Part shown: piece after piece, positions 1-6,205 of the stretch | How the letters are laid out: each line of letters opens with the position of its first letter | How positions within the stretch are numbered: the first letter of the stretch is position 1 | Source: DATILI01 sp035476635 | GTDB lineage: Bacteria; Pseudomonadota; Gammaproteobacteria; Burkholderiales; Burkholderiaceae_C | Length of the DNA: 8,748 bases | Reading direction: 5' to 3' | Assembly: GCA_035476635.1 (NCBI GenBank) | Contig: DATILI010000144.1 | Location: forward strand, 1-8,748 | Notes under the pieces: model-generated | What the model was told of the DNA's origin: nothing | Database searches by the model: none | The model's input: only the letters and a program-made list of their open reading frames with translations | Program-made: the position numbers and the translations under genes

Positions 1-1033
1 CGTGGCCGAAGGCTGTGAGCAGCTCGCGGCCATGGCCGACGTGATCGGCGAGATCATCGGCATGAAGCAGCAGCCCAGCGGCATCCGCGTGGGCCAGATG
101 CGCGTGCCGATCGGCGTGTTCGGCATGATCTTCGAAAGCCGCCCGAATGTGACGATCGAGGCCGCGAGCCTGTCGATCAAGAGCGGCAACGCCTGCATCC
201 TGCGCGGCGGCTCCGAGGCGATCGAATCCAACAAGGCACTGGCCCGGCTGGTGCAGCAGGCCCTGCTGGAAAGCGGCCTGCCCGCCGATGCGGTGCAACT
301 GGTGCAGACCACCGACCGCGAGGCCGTGGGCCAGCTGATCGCCATGCCCCAGTATGTGGACGTGATCATCCCGCGCGGCGGCAAGAGCCTGATCGAGCGT
401 ATCTCGCGCGAAGCCAAGGTGCCGGTCATCAAGCACCTGGACGGCAACTGCCATGTCTACGTCGACGACCCGGTGGACATCGCCATGGCCGTGACCGTGG
501 CCGACAACGCCAAGACCCAGAAGTACAGCCCCTGCAACGCCAGCGAGGGCCTGCTGGTGGCGCGCGGTGTCGCGGCGCAATTCCTGCCCAGGATCGGCGC
601 GGTCTACGCCGCCAAGGGCGTGGAGATGCGTTGCGATGCTGCGGCTCAGGCCATCCTCGCCGAGGTCAAGGGCGCGAACCTCAAGGCGGCGACCGAGCAG
701 GACTGGTACGAGGAATACCTCGCGCCCATCATCAGCATCAAGGTGGTCGAGGGCATTGACGAGGCCATCGCCCACATCAACCAATACAGCAGCCACCACA
801 CCGACGCCATCCTCACGCGCGACCACGTGCATGCGCAGCGCTTCCTGCGCGAGGTCGATTCGGCCAGCGTCATGGTCAATGCGAGTACCCGCTTTGCCGA
901 CGGCTTCGAGTTCGGCCTGGGCGCCGAAATCGGCATCAGCACCGACAAGTTCCACGCGCGCGGGCCGGTCGGGATCGAGGGGCTGACGTCCTTGAAATGG
1001 GTGGTGCTCGGCCAGGGTGAAGTGCGGACCTGA
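1..1033 (+). CDS. proA: Glutamate-5-semialdehyde dehydrogenase (gamma-glutamyl phosphate reductase), 5' end missing
   Basis: ProA carries out the second step of proline synthesis in the cytoplasm: NADPH-dependent reduction of gamma-glutamyl phosphate to glutamate-5-semialdehyde. The visible 343 residues (frame from base 2) align along their whole length with the end of E. coli ProA (417 aa), so roughly the first 75-85 residues lie before the window. The GTG at base 2 is an internal Val codon, not a start. Recognisable family segments are FESRPNV (visible residues 44-50), ILRGG (66-70), IPRGG (123-127), the catalytic cysteine in KTQKYSPCNA (Cys at 178, codon 533-535), NASTRF and the C-terminal HARGPVG. 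The frame is intact to the TGA at 1031-1033. The next gene, gshA, also makes a gamma-glutamyl phosphate intermediate, but the two proteins are unrelated and a 101-nt gap with a hairpin separates them. The identification is very secure. Confidence 0.97.
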   Translation, partial: VAEGCEQLAAMADVIGEIIGMKQQPSGIRVGQMRVPIGVFGMIFESRPNVTIEAASLSIKSGNACILRGGSEAIESNKALARLVQQALLESGLPADAVQLVQTTDREAVGQLIAMPQYVDVIIPRGGKSLIERISREAKVPVIKHLDGNCHVYVDDPVDIAMAVTVADNAKTQKYSPCNASEGLLVARGVAAQFLPRIGAVYAAKGVEMRCDAAAQAILAEVKGANLKAATEQDWYEEYLAPIISIKVVEGIDEAIAHINQYSSHHTDAILTRDHVHAQRFLREVDSASVMVNASTRFADGFEFGLGAEIGISTDKFHARGPVGIEGLTSLKWVVLGQGEVRT

Positions 1034-1052
1034 GGTCTGGCCGCGCCAGGCC
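1034..1052 (+). terminator. Stem-loop directly after the proA stop
   Basis: Bases 1034-1041 (GGTCTGGC) pair with 1045-1052 (GCCAGGCC) across a CGC loop, giving eight pairs of which one is a G-U wobble. The hairpin begins at the base after the proA TGA. No T-run follows (the next bases are GGGGCCCTTGC), so it is not a classic intrinsic terminator. It may be a 3'-end-stabilising or weak terminating structure separating proA from gshA. The pairing is seen in the sequence; the role is inferred. Confidence 0.4.
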
Positions 1053-1080
1053 GGGGCCCTTGCAAATCGGGCGGGCGGCC

Positions 1081-1107
1081 TCAATTCCCTACAATTCCGG
1101 TCAATTA
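1081..1107 (+). promoter_or_regulatory. Candidate gshA promoter with phased CAATT repeats
   Basis: This is the most AT-rich stretch of the proA-gshA gap. TACAAT at 1090-1095 matches the sigma-70 -10 consensus at five of six positions and lies 39 nt before the preferred gshA ATG. No good -35 box is found 16-19 bp upstream (that interval is G/C-only sequence), so the promoter would need an activator or be weak. CAATT occurs at 1082, 1092 and 1102, exactly one helical turn apart, and the middle copy overlaps the -10. Confidence 0.35.
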
Positions 1108-1125
1108 TTAAACCGCCACGACAAC

Positions 1126-1130
1126 GAGGG
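1126..1130 (+). promoter_or_regulatory. Ribosome binding site that decides the gshA start
   Basis: GAGGG ends 4 nt before the ATG at 1135. The same frame is open back to a TTG at 1060, but that region contains the candidate promoter and lacks a comparable ribosome site, so the ATG at 1135 is preferred. Confidence 0.5.
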
Positions 1131-1134
1131 CCGC

Positions 1135-2430
1135 ATGGTTCCGCATCTCATCACGGCCCTCACCGGGCCGATCAACGAACTCGAACAGCGCATTCTTGAC
1201 TCCATGCCGGCGATCGAACGCTGGTTTCGCCTGGAGTGGATGGAGCACACGCCCCCGTTCTACTCCTCGGTCGATATCCGCAACGCCGGCTTCAAGCTGG
1301 CGCCGGTGGACACCAACCTCTACCCCGGCGGCTGGAACAACCTGACCAACGAGATGCTGCCGCTGGCCGTGCAGGCGGCGATGGCGGCGATCGAGAAAAT
1401 CTGCCCCGAAGCGCGCAACCTGCTGGTGATCCCCGAGAACCACACGCGCAATACCTTCTACCTGAGCAATGTGGCGCAGCTCAAGCGCATCTTCCACATG
1501 GCGGGCCTGAACGTGCGGATCGGCTCGATCAACCCCGAGATCAAGGTGCCGACCGTCATCGACCTGCCCACGGGCGAGCAGATTACGCTGGAGCCGGTGA
1601 TTCGCGGCAAGCGCCGCCTGGGGCTGAAGGACTTCGACCCCTGCACCATCCTGCTGAACAACGACCTTTCCGCCGGCGCGCCCGGCATCCTGGAAGACCT
1701 GCACGAGCAATACCTGCTGCCGCCGCTGCACGCGGGCTGGTCGGTGCGGCGCAAGAGCAAGCATTTCCAGAGCTATGAAGAGGTGGCCAAGCGCTTCGGC
1801 AAGCTGCTGGGCATCGACCCGTGGCTGATCAATCCGATGTTCAACCGCTGCGGCGAGGTCGATTTCGCCGAAGGCACGGGGATGGACTGTCTGACCAGCA
1901 ACGTGGATGCGCTGCTGACCAAGGTCAAGAAAAAATACAAGGAATACGGCATCAACGAAAAGCCGTTTGTCGTGGTCAAGGCCGACAACGGCACCTATGG
2001 CATGGGCATCATGACGGTGCGCGACGTCAAGGAACTCGATGCGCTGAACCGCAAGACCAAGAACAAGATGTCGGTCGTCAAGGACGGCCAGCCGGTGGGC
2101 GAGGTCATCATCCAGGAAGGTGTGCTGACCAACGAGCGCATGAACGACGCCGTGGCTGAACCCGTGGTCTACATGATGGACCGCTACGTGGTTGGCGGCT
2201 TCTACCGCGTCCACGCCGAACGCGGCGTCGATGAGAACCTCAACGCACCCGGCTCCAGCTTCGTTCCGCTCGCTTTTTCCGAGAGTACGCACTTACCTCA
2301 GCCAGGCATGAAACCAGGTGCCAGCGCGCCGAACCGGTTCTACATGTATGGCGTGATCGCGCGGCTGGCCATGCTGGCCGGCAGCTACGAGATGGAAGCG
2401 ACCGACCCGCACGCCGAAATCTACGACTGA
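1135..2430 (+). CDS. gshA: Glutamate-cysteine ligase, proteobacterial (T. ferrooxidans) type
   Basis: This enzyme joins L-glutamate and L-cysteine with ATP to give gamma-glutamylcysteine, the first and usually rate-setting step of glutathione synthesis in the cytoplasm. The 431-residue product resembles the GshA family found in acidithiobacilli and many beta- and gammaproteobacteria (TIGR02049/PF08886 type), not the E. coli or plant-type ligases. Conserved-looking parts are the N-terminal region with DTNLYPGGWNNL, the PENHTRNTFY segment, a glycine-rich nucleotide-binding-like segment VVVKADNGTYGMG (about residues 278-290, Lys282) and the C-terminal QEGV...MDRYVVGGFYRVH and NLNAPGSSFVPLAF. An earlier in-frame TTG at 1060 would add 25 residues and is rejected because of the promoter-like DNA and the better ribosome site at 1126. 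The gene lies upstream of kup, gst and gshB, which supplies the second glutathione enzyme. No frameshift is seen. Confidence 0.93.
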   Translation: MVPHLITALTGPINELEQRILDSMPAIERWFRLEWMEHTPPFYSSVDIRNAGFKLAPVDTNLYPGGWNNLTNEMLPLAVQAAMAAIEKICPEARNLLVIPENHTRNTFYLSNVAQLKRIFHMAGLNVRIGSINPEIKVPTVIDLPTGEQITLEPVIRGKRRLGLKDFDPCTILLNNDLSAGAPGILEDLHEQYLLPPLHAGWSVRRKSKHFQSYEEVAKRFGKLLGIDPWLINPMFNRCGEVDFAEGTGMDCLTSNVDALLTKVKKKYKEYGINEKPFVVVKADNGTYGMGIMTVRDVKELDALNRKTKNKMSVVKDGQPVGEVIIQEGVLTNERMNDAVAEPVVYMMDRYVVGGFYRVHAERGVDENLNAPGSSFVPLAFSESTHLPQPGMKPGASAPNRFYMYGVIARLAMLAGSYEMEATDPHAEIYD

Positions 2431-2437
2431 GTCGGGT

Positions 2438-2451
2438 CTTCACATGTGAAG
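2438..2451. repeat. Perfect 14-bp palindrome downstream of gshA
   Basis: CTTCACATGTGAAG reads identically on both strands and begins 7 nt after the gshA stop. It has no T-tract, so it is a poor terminator, and perfect symmetry without a spacer suits a dimeric DNA-binding protein better than an RNA hairpin. A second small inverted repeat, GTTGC-N6-GCAAC (2451-2466), abuts it. The half-site order is TCACA-TGTGA, the reverse of a CRP site. Which protein binds, if any, cannot be told. Confidence 0.45.
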
Positions 2452-2561
2452 TTGCCGCATTGCAACATTTGGCGGATTTCGAGCGTGCCAAGGCGCCGGC
2501 GTACTTGCGCGGCGTTGCTCCAAGCGCAAAATAGCGTTCCCAAAAGAAACGGAACCCCGCC

Positions 2562-2575
2562 GGCCTGAACAGGCC
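2562..2575 (+). repeat. Short inverted repeat in front of the kup start
   Basis: GGCCTG-AA-CAGGCC could fold as a five-pair stem with a GAAC tetraloop, ending 19 nt before the kup GTG. The ribosome site of kup is weak (only GGG at 2585-2587), so local structure might affect initiation. The symmetry is visible; the function is speculative. Confidence 0.3.
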
Positions 2576-2594
2576 ATGCAAGACGGGTGCCTTT

Positions 2595-4463
2595 GTGCAA
2601 AGCTCGAAATCCTCGCTCGCGGCGCTTACCGTCGGCGCCATCGGTGTTGTCTACGGCGATATCGGCACCAGCGTCCTGTACGCAGTCAAAGAAGTTTTCG
2701 GCTCCGGGCATGTCCCGTTCACTCCCGAAAACGTCTACGGCATCCTCTCCATCTTCTTCTGGACCCTGACGGTCATCGTCTCGATCAAGTACGTCTTGCT
2801 CGTGCTGCGGGCCGACAACAACGGCGAAGGCGGCCTGGTGGCGATGCTGGCCCTGGCCTCGCAATCGGTGAAAGACCGGCCCGAGCTGCGGCGCGTGCTG
2901 CTGATCGTGGGTATCTTCGGCACCTGCCTGTTCTATGGCGACGGCGTCATCACGCCGGCGATCTCGGTGCTCTCGGCGGTCGAGGGACTGGAAGTCATCT
3001 CGCCGGCCTTCAAGAAGTACGTGATCCCGTTGACCCTGGTCGTGCTGTTCGGCCTGTTCTTCGTGCAAAAGCGCGGCACCGCCGGCATCGGCAAATTCTT
3101 TGGCCCGATCACGCTCGTCTGGTTTGCGGTGCTGGCCTTGCTGGGCGTCGTGCACATCGCCACCAACCCGGCGATCTTGTGGGCGCTGAGCCCGCACTAC
3201 GCGGTCGGCTTCATGATCGGCAACCCGGGAACCACCTTCATCATCCTGGGCGCGGTCGTGCTGTGCGTGACGGGTGCCGAAGCGCTCTATGCCGACCTTG
3301 GCCACTTCGGCAAGAAGCCGATCCGCCTCGCCTGGTTTTCCGTGGTCATGCCCGCGCTCACGCTCAACTACTTCGGCCAGGGCGCGCTGCTGCTCAAAAA
3401 CCCGGAGGCGGTGAAAAACCCGTTTTACCTGATGGCGCCCGACTGGGCACTGGCGCCGCTGGTGCTGCTGGCCACCATGGCCACCGTGATTGCCTCGCAG
3501 GCCCTGATCACCGGTGCCTTCAGCGTCACCAAGCAAGTGATCCAGCTCGGCTACCTGCCGCGCCTGCAGGTGCAGCACACCAGCGTCAAAGACACCGGGC
3601 AGATCTACATGCCCTTCGTCAACTGGGGGCTGTTCGTGGCCATCGTGCTCGCCGTGGTGATGTTCAAGTCCTCCAGCAACCTGGCGGCGGCCTACGGCAT
3701 TGCGGTGTGCACCGACATGCTGATCACCACCATCCTGACCTTCTTCGTGATCCGCTACAGCTGGAAGTACCCGCTGTGGCTGTGCATCCTCTCCACCGGC
3801 TGGTTCTTCATCGTGGACTTCGCGTTCTGGTCCTCCAACCTGCTCAAGCTGCTGGACGGCGGCTGGTTCCCGTTGTTCATCGGCGGCGCCGTGTTTACGC
3901 TGATGGTGACCTGGAAGAGCGGCCGGCAAATCCTCAACGAGAAGCTCAAGGCCGACGCGATCGACCTGAGCAGCTTCCTGGAGGCGGTGTTCGTCAACCC
4001 GCCGGTGCGCGTGGAAGGCACGGCCGTGTTCCTGACGGCCGAACCCGGCACCGTGCCCAATGCGATGCTGCACAACCTCAAGCACAACAAGGTGCTGCAC
4101 GAGCACAACCTGTTCGTGACCGTGCGCAACCATGAAGTGCCCTGGATCGGCCTGTCCAAGCGCGTGGAGATCGAATCGCTGGGCCACGACTGCTGGCAAG
4201 TGACGGTGCACTACGGCTTCAAGAACGACCCCGACCTGCCGCGCGCGCTGGAACTCATCCGCGGCCGCGGCTGCGAGATCGAGGCCATGACCACCAGCTA
4301 CTTCCTTTCGCGCGACACCGTGATCCCGACCATCGGCAGCGGCATGGCGCCCTGGCGTGAAAAACTCTTTGCGCAAATGCACCATAACGCCAGTGGCGCT
4401 GCAGACTTTTTGAATTTGCCGAACAATTCGGTGGTGGAGCTGGGCTCGAAGATCGAAATCTAG
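2595..4463 (+). CDS. kup: Low-affinity potassium transporter Kup (TrkD family)
   Basis: Kup is an inner-membrane K+ importer, generally regarded as a K+/H+ symporter. The 622-residue product has the family's normal length. The N-terminal three quarters (to about residue 450) is a series of hydrophobic helices, about twelve as in the family. The rest is a hydrophilic cytoplasmic domain ending in VVELGSKIEI, like the E. coli protein. Family segments are GVVYGDIGTS (17-26), RADNNGEGG, YGDGVITPAISVLSAVEGLEV, GAVVLCVTGAEALYADLGHFGK, NYFGQGALLL, QALITGAFSVTKQ, SSNLAAAYGIAV, PPVRVEGTAVFLT and HNLKHNKVLHEHN. The signature usually reading GDIGTSPLY has Val instead of Pro. The GTG start gives an N-terminus (MQSSKSSLAALTVGAIG) like other Kup proteins. 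The nearest ATG (2576) is out of frame. The ribosome site is poor. A 164-nt gap separates it from gshA and 40 nt from gst. Confidence 0.96.
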   Translation: MQSSKSSLAALTVGAIGVVYGDIGTSVLYAVKEVFGSGHVPFTPENVYGILSIFFWTLTVIVSIKYVLLVLRADNNGEGGLVAMLALASQSVKDRPELRRVLLIVGIFGTCLFYGDGVITPAISVLSAVEGLEVISPAFKKYVIPLTLVVLFGLFFVQKRGTAGIGKFFGPITLVWFAVLALLGVVHIATNPAILWALSPHYAVGFMIGNPGTTFIILGAVVLCVTGAEALYADLGHFGKKPIRLAWFSVVMPALTLNYFGQGALLLKNPEAVKNPFYLMAPDWALAPLVLLATMATVIASQALITGAFSVTKQVIQLGYLPRLQVQHTSVKDTGQIYMPFVNWGLFVAIVLAVVMFKSSSNLAAAYGIAVCTDMLITTILTFFVIRYSWKYPLWLCILSTGWFFIVDFAFWSSNLLKLLDGGWFPLFIGGAVFTLMVTWKSGRQILNEKLKADAIDLSSFLEAVFVNPPVRVEGTAVFLTAEPGTVPNAMLHNLKHNKVLHEHNLFVTVRNHEVPWIGLSKRVEIESLGHDCWQVTVHYGFKNDPDLPRALELIRGRGCEIEAMTTSYFLSRDTVIPTIGSGMAPWREKLFAQMHHNASGAADFLNLPNNSVVELGSKIEI

Positions 4464-4503
4464 TGCGCTGTCGCGGCTCCGTGTACCCCCTTAGGAAAGA
4501 CCA

Positions 4504-5229
4504 ATGCCCGCTACGACCGCCGCCACTTCAGATCTCACCGCATTCCCGATCACCAAAAAATGGCCCGCCCGGCACCCTGACCGGCTTCAGCTCTATTCGC
4601 TGCCCACGCCCAATGGCGTCAAGATCTCGATCATGCTGGAAGAGATCGGCCTGGCCTACGAAGTCCATCGCGTCGGCTTCGAGTCCCACGACCAGATGTC
4701 GCCGGAATTCCTGTCGCTCAACCCCAACAACAAGATCCCGGCCATCCTCGACCCGAATGGCCCGAACGGCAAGCCGCTTGGTTTGTTCGAATCCGGCGCG
4801 ATCCTGATCTACCTCGCCGAGAAGACCGGCAAGCTCATGCCGCAGAACGCCGCCGGCCGCTACGAGACGATCCAGTGGCTGATGTTCCAGATGGGCGGCA
4901 TCGGCCCGATGTTCGGCCAGGTGGGCTTCTTCAACAAGTTCGCCGGCAAGGACTATGAAGACAAGCGCCCGCGCGACCGCTATGTCGCGGAATCCAAGCG
5001 CCTGCTTGCCGTGCTGAACCAACGGCTCGAAGGCCGCAACTGGATCATGGGCGATGCCTACACCATCGCCGACATCGCCACCTTCCCGTGGGTGCGCAAC
5101 CTGATCGGCTTCTATGGGGCCGGCGATCTGGTGGACATCCAAAGTTTCCCGAACGTCACGCACGCGCTGGCGGCGTTCGTTGCACGCCCGGCCGTGGTGC
5201 GCGGGCTTGACATCCCCAAGCGCAACTAA
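4504..5229 (+). CDS. Glutathione S-transferase family protein, Nu-class-like (YfcG/YghU type)
   Basis: The 241-residue protein has a thioredoxin-fold N-domain (about 28-115) and a helical C-domain. Motifs are LYSLPTPNG (30-38), whose Thr-Pro-Asn replaces the usual catalytic Tyr/Ser/Cys as in E. coli YfcG and YghU; NNKIPA (75-80) with the cis-Pro; ESGA (96-99), which binds the glutamyl part of glutathione; and YTIADIA (186-192), the C-domain capping box. There is no cysteine anywhere in the protein. The approximately 27 residues before the first strand are longer than in YfcG and resemble the YghU arrangement, but the long YghU C-terminal tail is absent. Nu-class proteins bind two glutathiones or GSSG and act as disulfide reductases and peroxidases, so a thiol-disulfide role is more likely than classical conjugation. 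A good AGGA (4493-4496) lies 7 nt before the ATG. The position between kup and gshB supports glutathione use; the substrate is unknown. Confidence 0.9.
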   Translation: MPATTAATSDLTAFPITKKWPARHPDRLQLYSLPTPNGVKISIMLEEIGLAYEVHRVGFESHDQMSPEFLSLNPNNKIPAILDPNGPNGKPLGLFESGAILIYLAEKTGKLMPQNAAGRYETIQWLMFQMGGIGPMFGQVGFFNKFAGKDYEDKRPRDRYVAESKRLLAVLNQRLEGRNWIMGDAYTIADIATFPWVRNLIGFYGAGDLVDIQSFPNVTHALAAFVARPAVVRGLDIPKRN

Positions 5230-5254
5230 ATCGCCACTACCCCCGCAGTGACTT

Positions 5255-6205
5255 ATGAATATCCTCTTTATTGCCGATCCGCTTGAATCCTTCAAGATCT
5301 ACAAGGACACCACCTTCGCCATGATGCGCGAGCTGCAAAAGCGCGGCCACACGCTGGCTGCCTGCGAGCCTGCGCAGCTGGCCTGGGTGCGCGGCGGCCA
5401 GGTGCAGGCGCAGGTGCGGGCCATCCGCTTGACGGGCCGGGAAGACTGGTTCGAAGTGACCGCCGAGCAGCTTGCGCCGCTGGCCAGCTTCGACGCCGTG
5501 CTGATGCGCAAGGACCCGCCGTTCGACAGCGAATACTTCTACGCCACGCATTTGCTGGAGCAGGCCGAGCGCGAGGGCGCACGCGTCTTCAACAAGCCGC
5601 GCAGCCTGCGCGACCACCCGGAAAAGCTCGCGATTCTCGAATTTCCGCAGTACATCGGTCCGACGCTGGTGACGCGCGATGCGGGCGAGATCCGGCGCTT
5701 TCATGCCGAACACCAGGACATCATCCTGAAGCCGCTGGACGGCATGGGCGGCATGGGCATCTTCCGCGTCAAGGCCGACGGCCTGAACCTTGGCAGCATC
5801 ATCGAGACGCTGAACAAGGAAGGCGCCGAGACGGTGATGGTGCAAAAGTTCCTGCCCGAGATCGTGGAGGGCGACAAGCGCGTGCTGGTGATCGGCGGCC
5901 AACCCGTGCCCTACTGCCTGGCGCGCATTCCGCAAGGCAGCGAAGTGCGCGGCAATCTGGCGGCCGGCGGCAAGGGCGTGGCCCGGCCCTTGAGCACGCG
6001 CGACCGCGAAATCGCCGAGGGCCTGGGCGCTATCCTCGCGGCGCGCGGCCTGCTGCTGGTCGGGCTGGACGTGATCGGCGACAGCCTGACCGAGATCAAC
6101 GTGACCAGCCCAACCTGCTTCCAGGAAATCGCGGACCAGACCGGCTTCGATGTGGCTGCGATGTTTGCCGACGCTCTGGAGGCGGCGCTGAAAAACTCAG
6201 CTTGA
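5255..6205 (+). CDS. gshB: Glutathione synthetase
   Basis: GshB adds glycine to gamma-glutamylcysteine using ATP, completing glutathione in the cytoplasm. At 316 residues it matches the E. coli enzyme in length and organisation: an N-terminal domain (MNILFIADPLESFKIYKDTT, then MRKDPPFD at 84-91) followed by an ATP-grasp fold with IILKPLDGMGGMGIF (156-170; Lys159 for ATP, Gly-rich mobile loop), QKFLPEI (197-203), ARIPQGSEVRGNLAAGG (223-239) and the metal/product-binding end GLDVIGDSLTEINVTSPTC (270-288). It starts 25 nt after gst with no clear Shine-Dalgarno sequence, so translation may be coupled or depend on upstream reading. Its last 9 nt overlap the end of the opposite-strand lysR gene. 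As I recall, in Burkholderiales such as Ralstonia gshB is followed by PTS EIIA/HPr/EI genes; here it is not. Identification is very secure. Confidence 0.97.
   Translation: MNILFIADPLESFKIYKDTTFAMMRELQKRGHTLAACEPAQLAWVRGGQVQAQVRAIRLTGREDWFEVTAEQLAPLASFDAVLMRKDPPFDSEYFYATHLLEQAEREGARVFNKPRSLRDHPEKLAILEFPQYIGPTLVTRDAGEIRRFHAEHQDIILKPLDGMGGMGIFRVKADGLNLGSIIETLNKEGAETVMVQKFLPEIVEGDKRVLVIGGQPVPYCLARIPQGSEVRGNLAAGGKGVARPLSTRDREIAEGLGAILAARGLLLVGLDVIGDSLTEINVTSPTCFQEIADQTGFDVAAMFADALEAALKNSA

Noticed and set aside
1060..1134. N-terminal extension of GshA from a TTG start
   Set aside because: The segment carries the -10-like and repeat elements, lacks a ribosome site, and the ATG at 1135 has GAGGG at a usable distance.
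1929..1936. A-run in gshA as a programmed frameshift site
   Set aside because: Only six A residues encoding Lys codons in an intact frame; no alternative product continues and no stimulating structure is evident.
1108..2292. 394-codon - strand frame opposite gshA
   Set aside because: Low-complexity His/Val/Asp/Gln-rich shadow of the gshA reading frame.
2438..2451. CRP site
   Set aside because: The half sites are in the order TCACA-TGTGA with no spacer, the opposite of TGTGA-N6-TCACA.
2505..2532. Promoter-like pair TTGCGC and CAAAAT with 16-bp spacing upstream of kup
   Set aside because: Only three and four of six consensus matches, about what chance would give in a gap this size; not called.
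2576..4135. 519-codon + strand frame beginning with an ATG ahead of kup
   Set aside because: It overlaps kup in another frame and gives an Arg/Ala/Gly/His-rich sequence without family motifs; kup itself explains the region.
2421..4385. 654-codon open frame on the - strand opposite kup
   Set aside because: It is antisense to a well-identified gene, starts inside it, and its protein is a His/Arg/Gln/Asp-rich composition typical of the reverse frame of GC-rich coding DNA, with no recognisable domain.
4528..5935. - strand frames opposite gst and gshB (255 and 232 codons)
   Set aside because: Antisense shadows of two securely identified enzymes.
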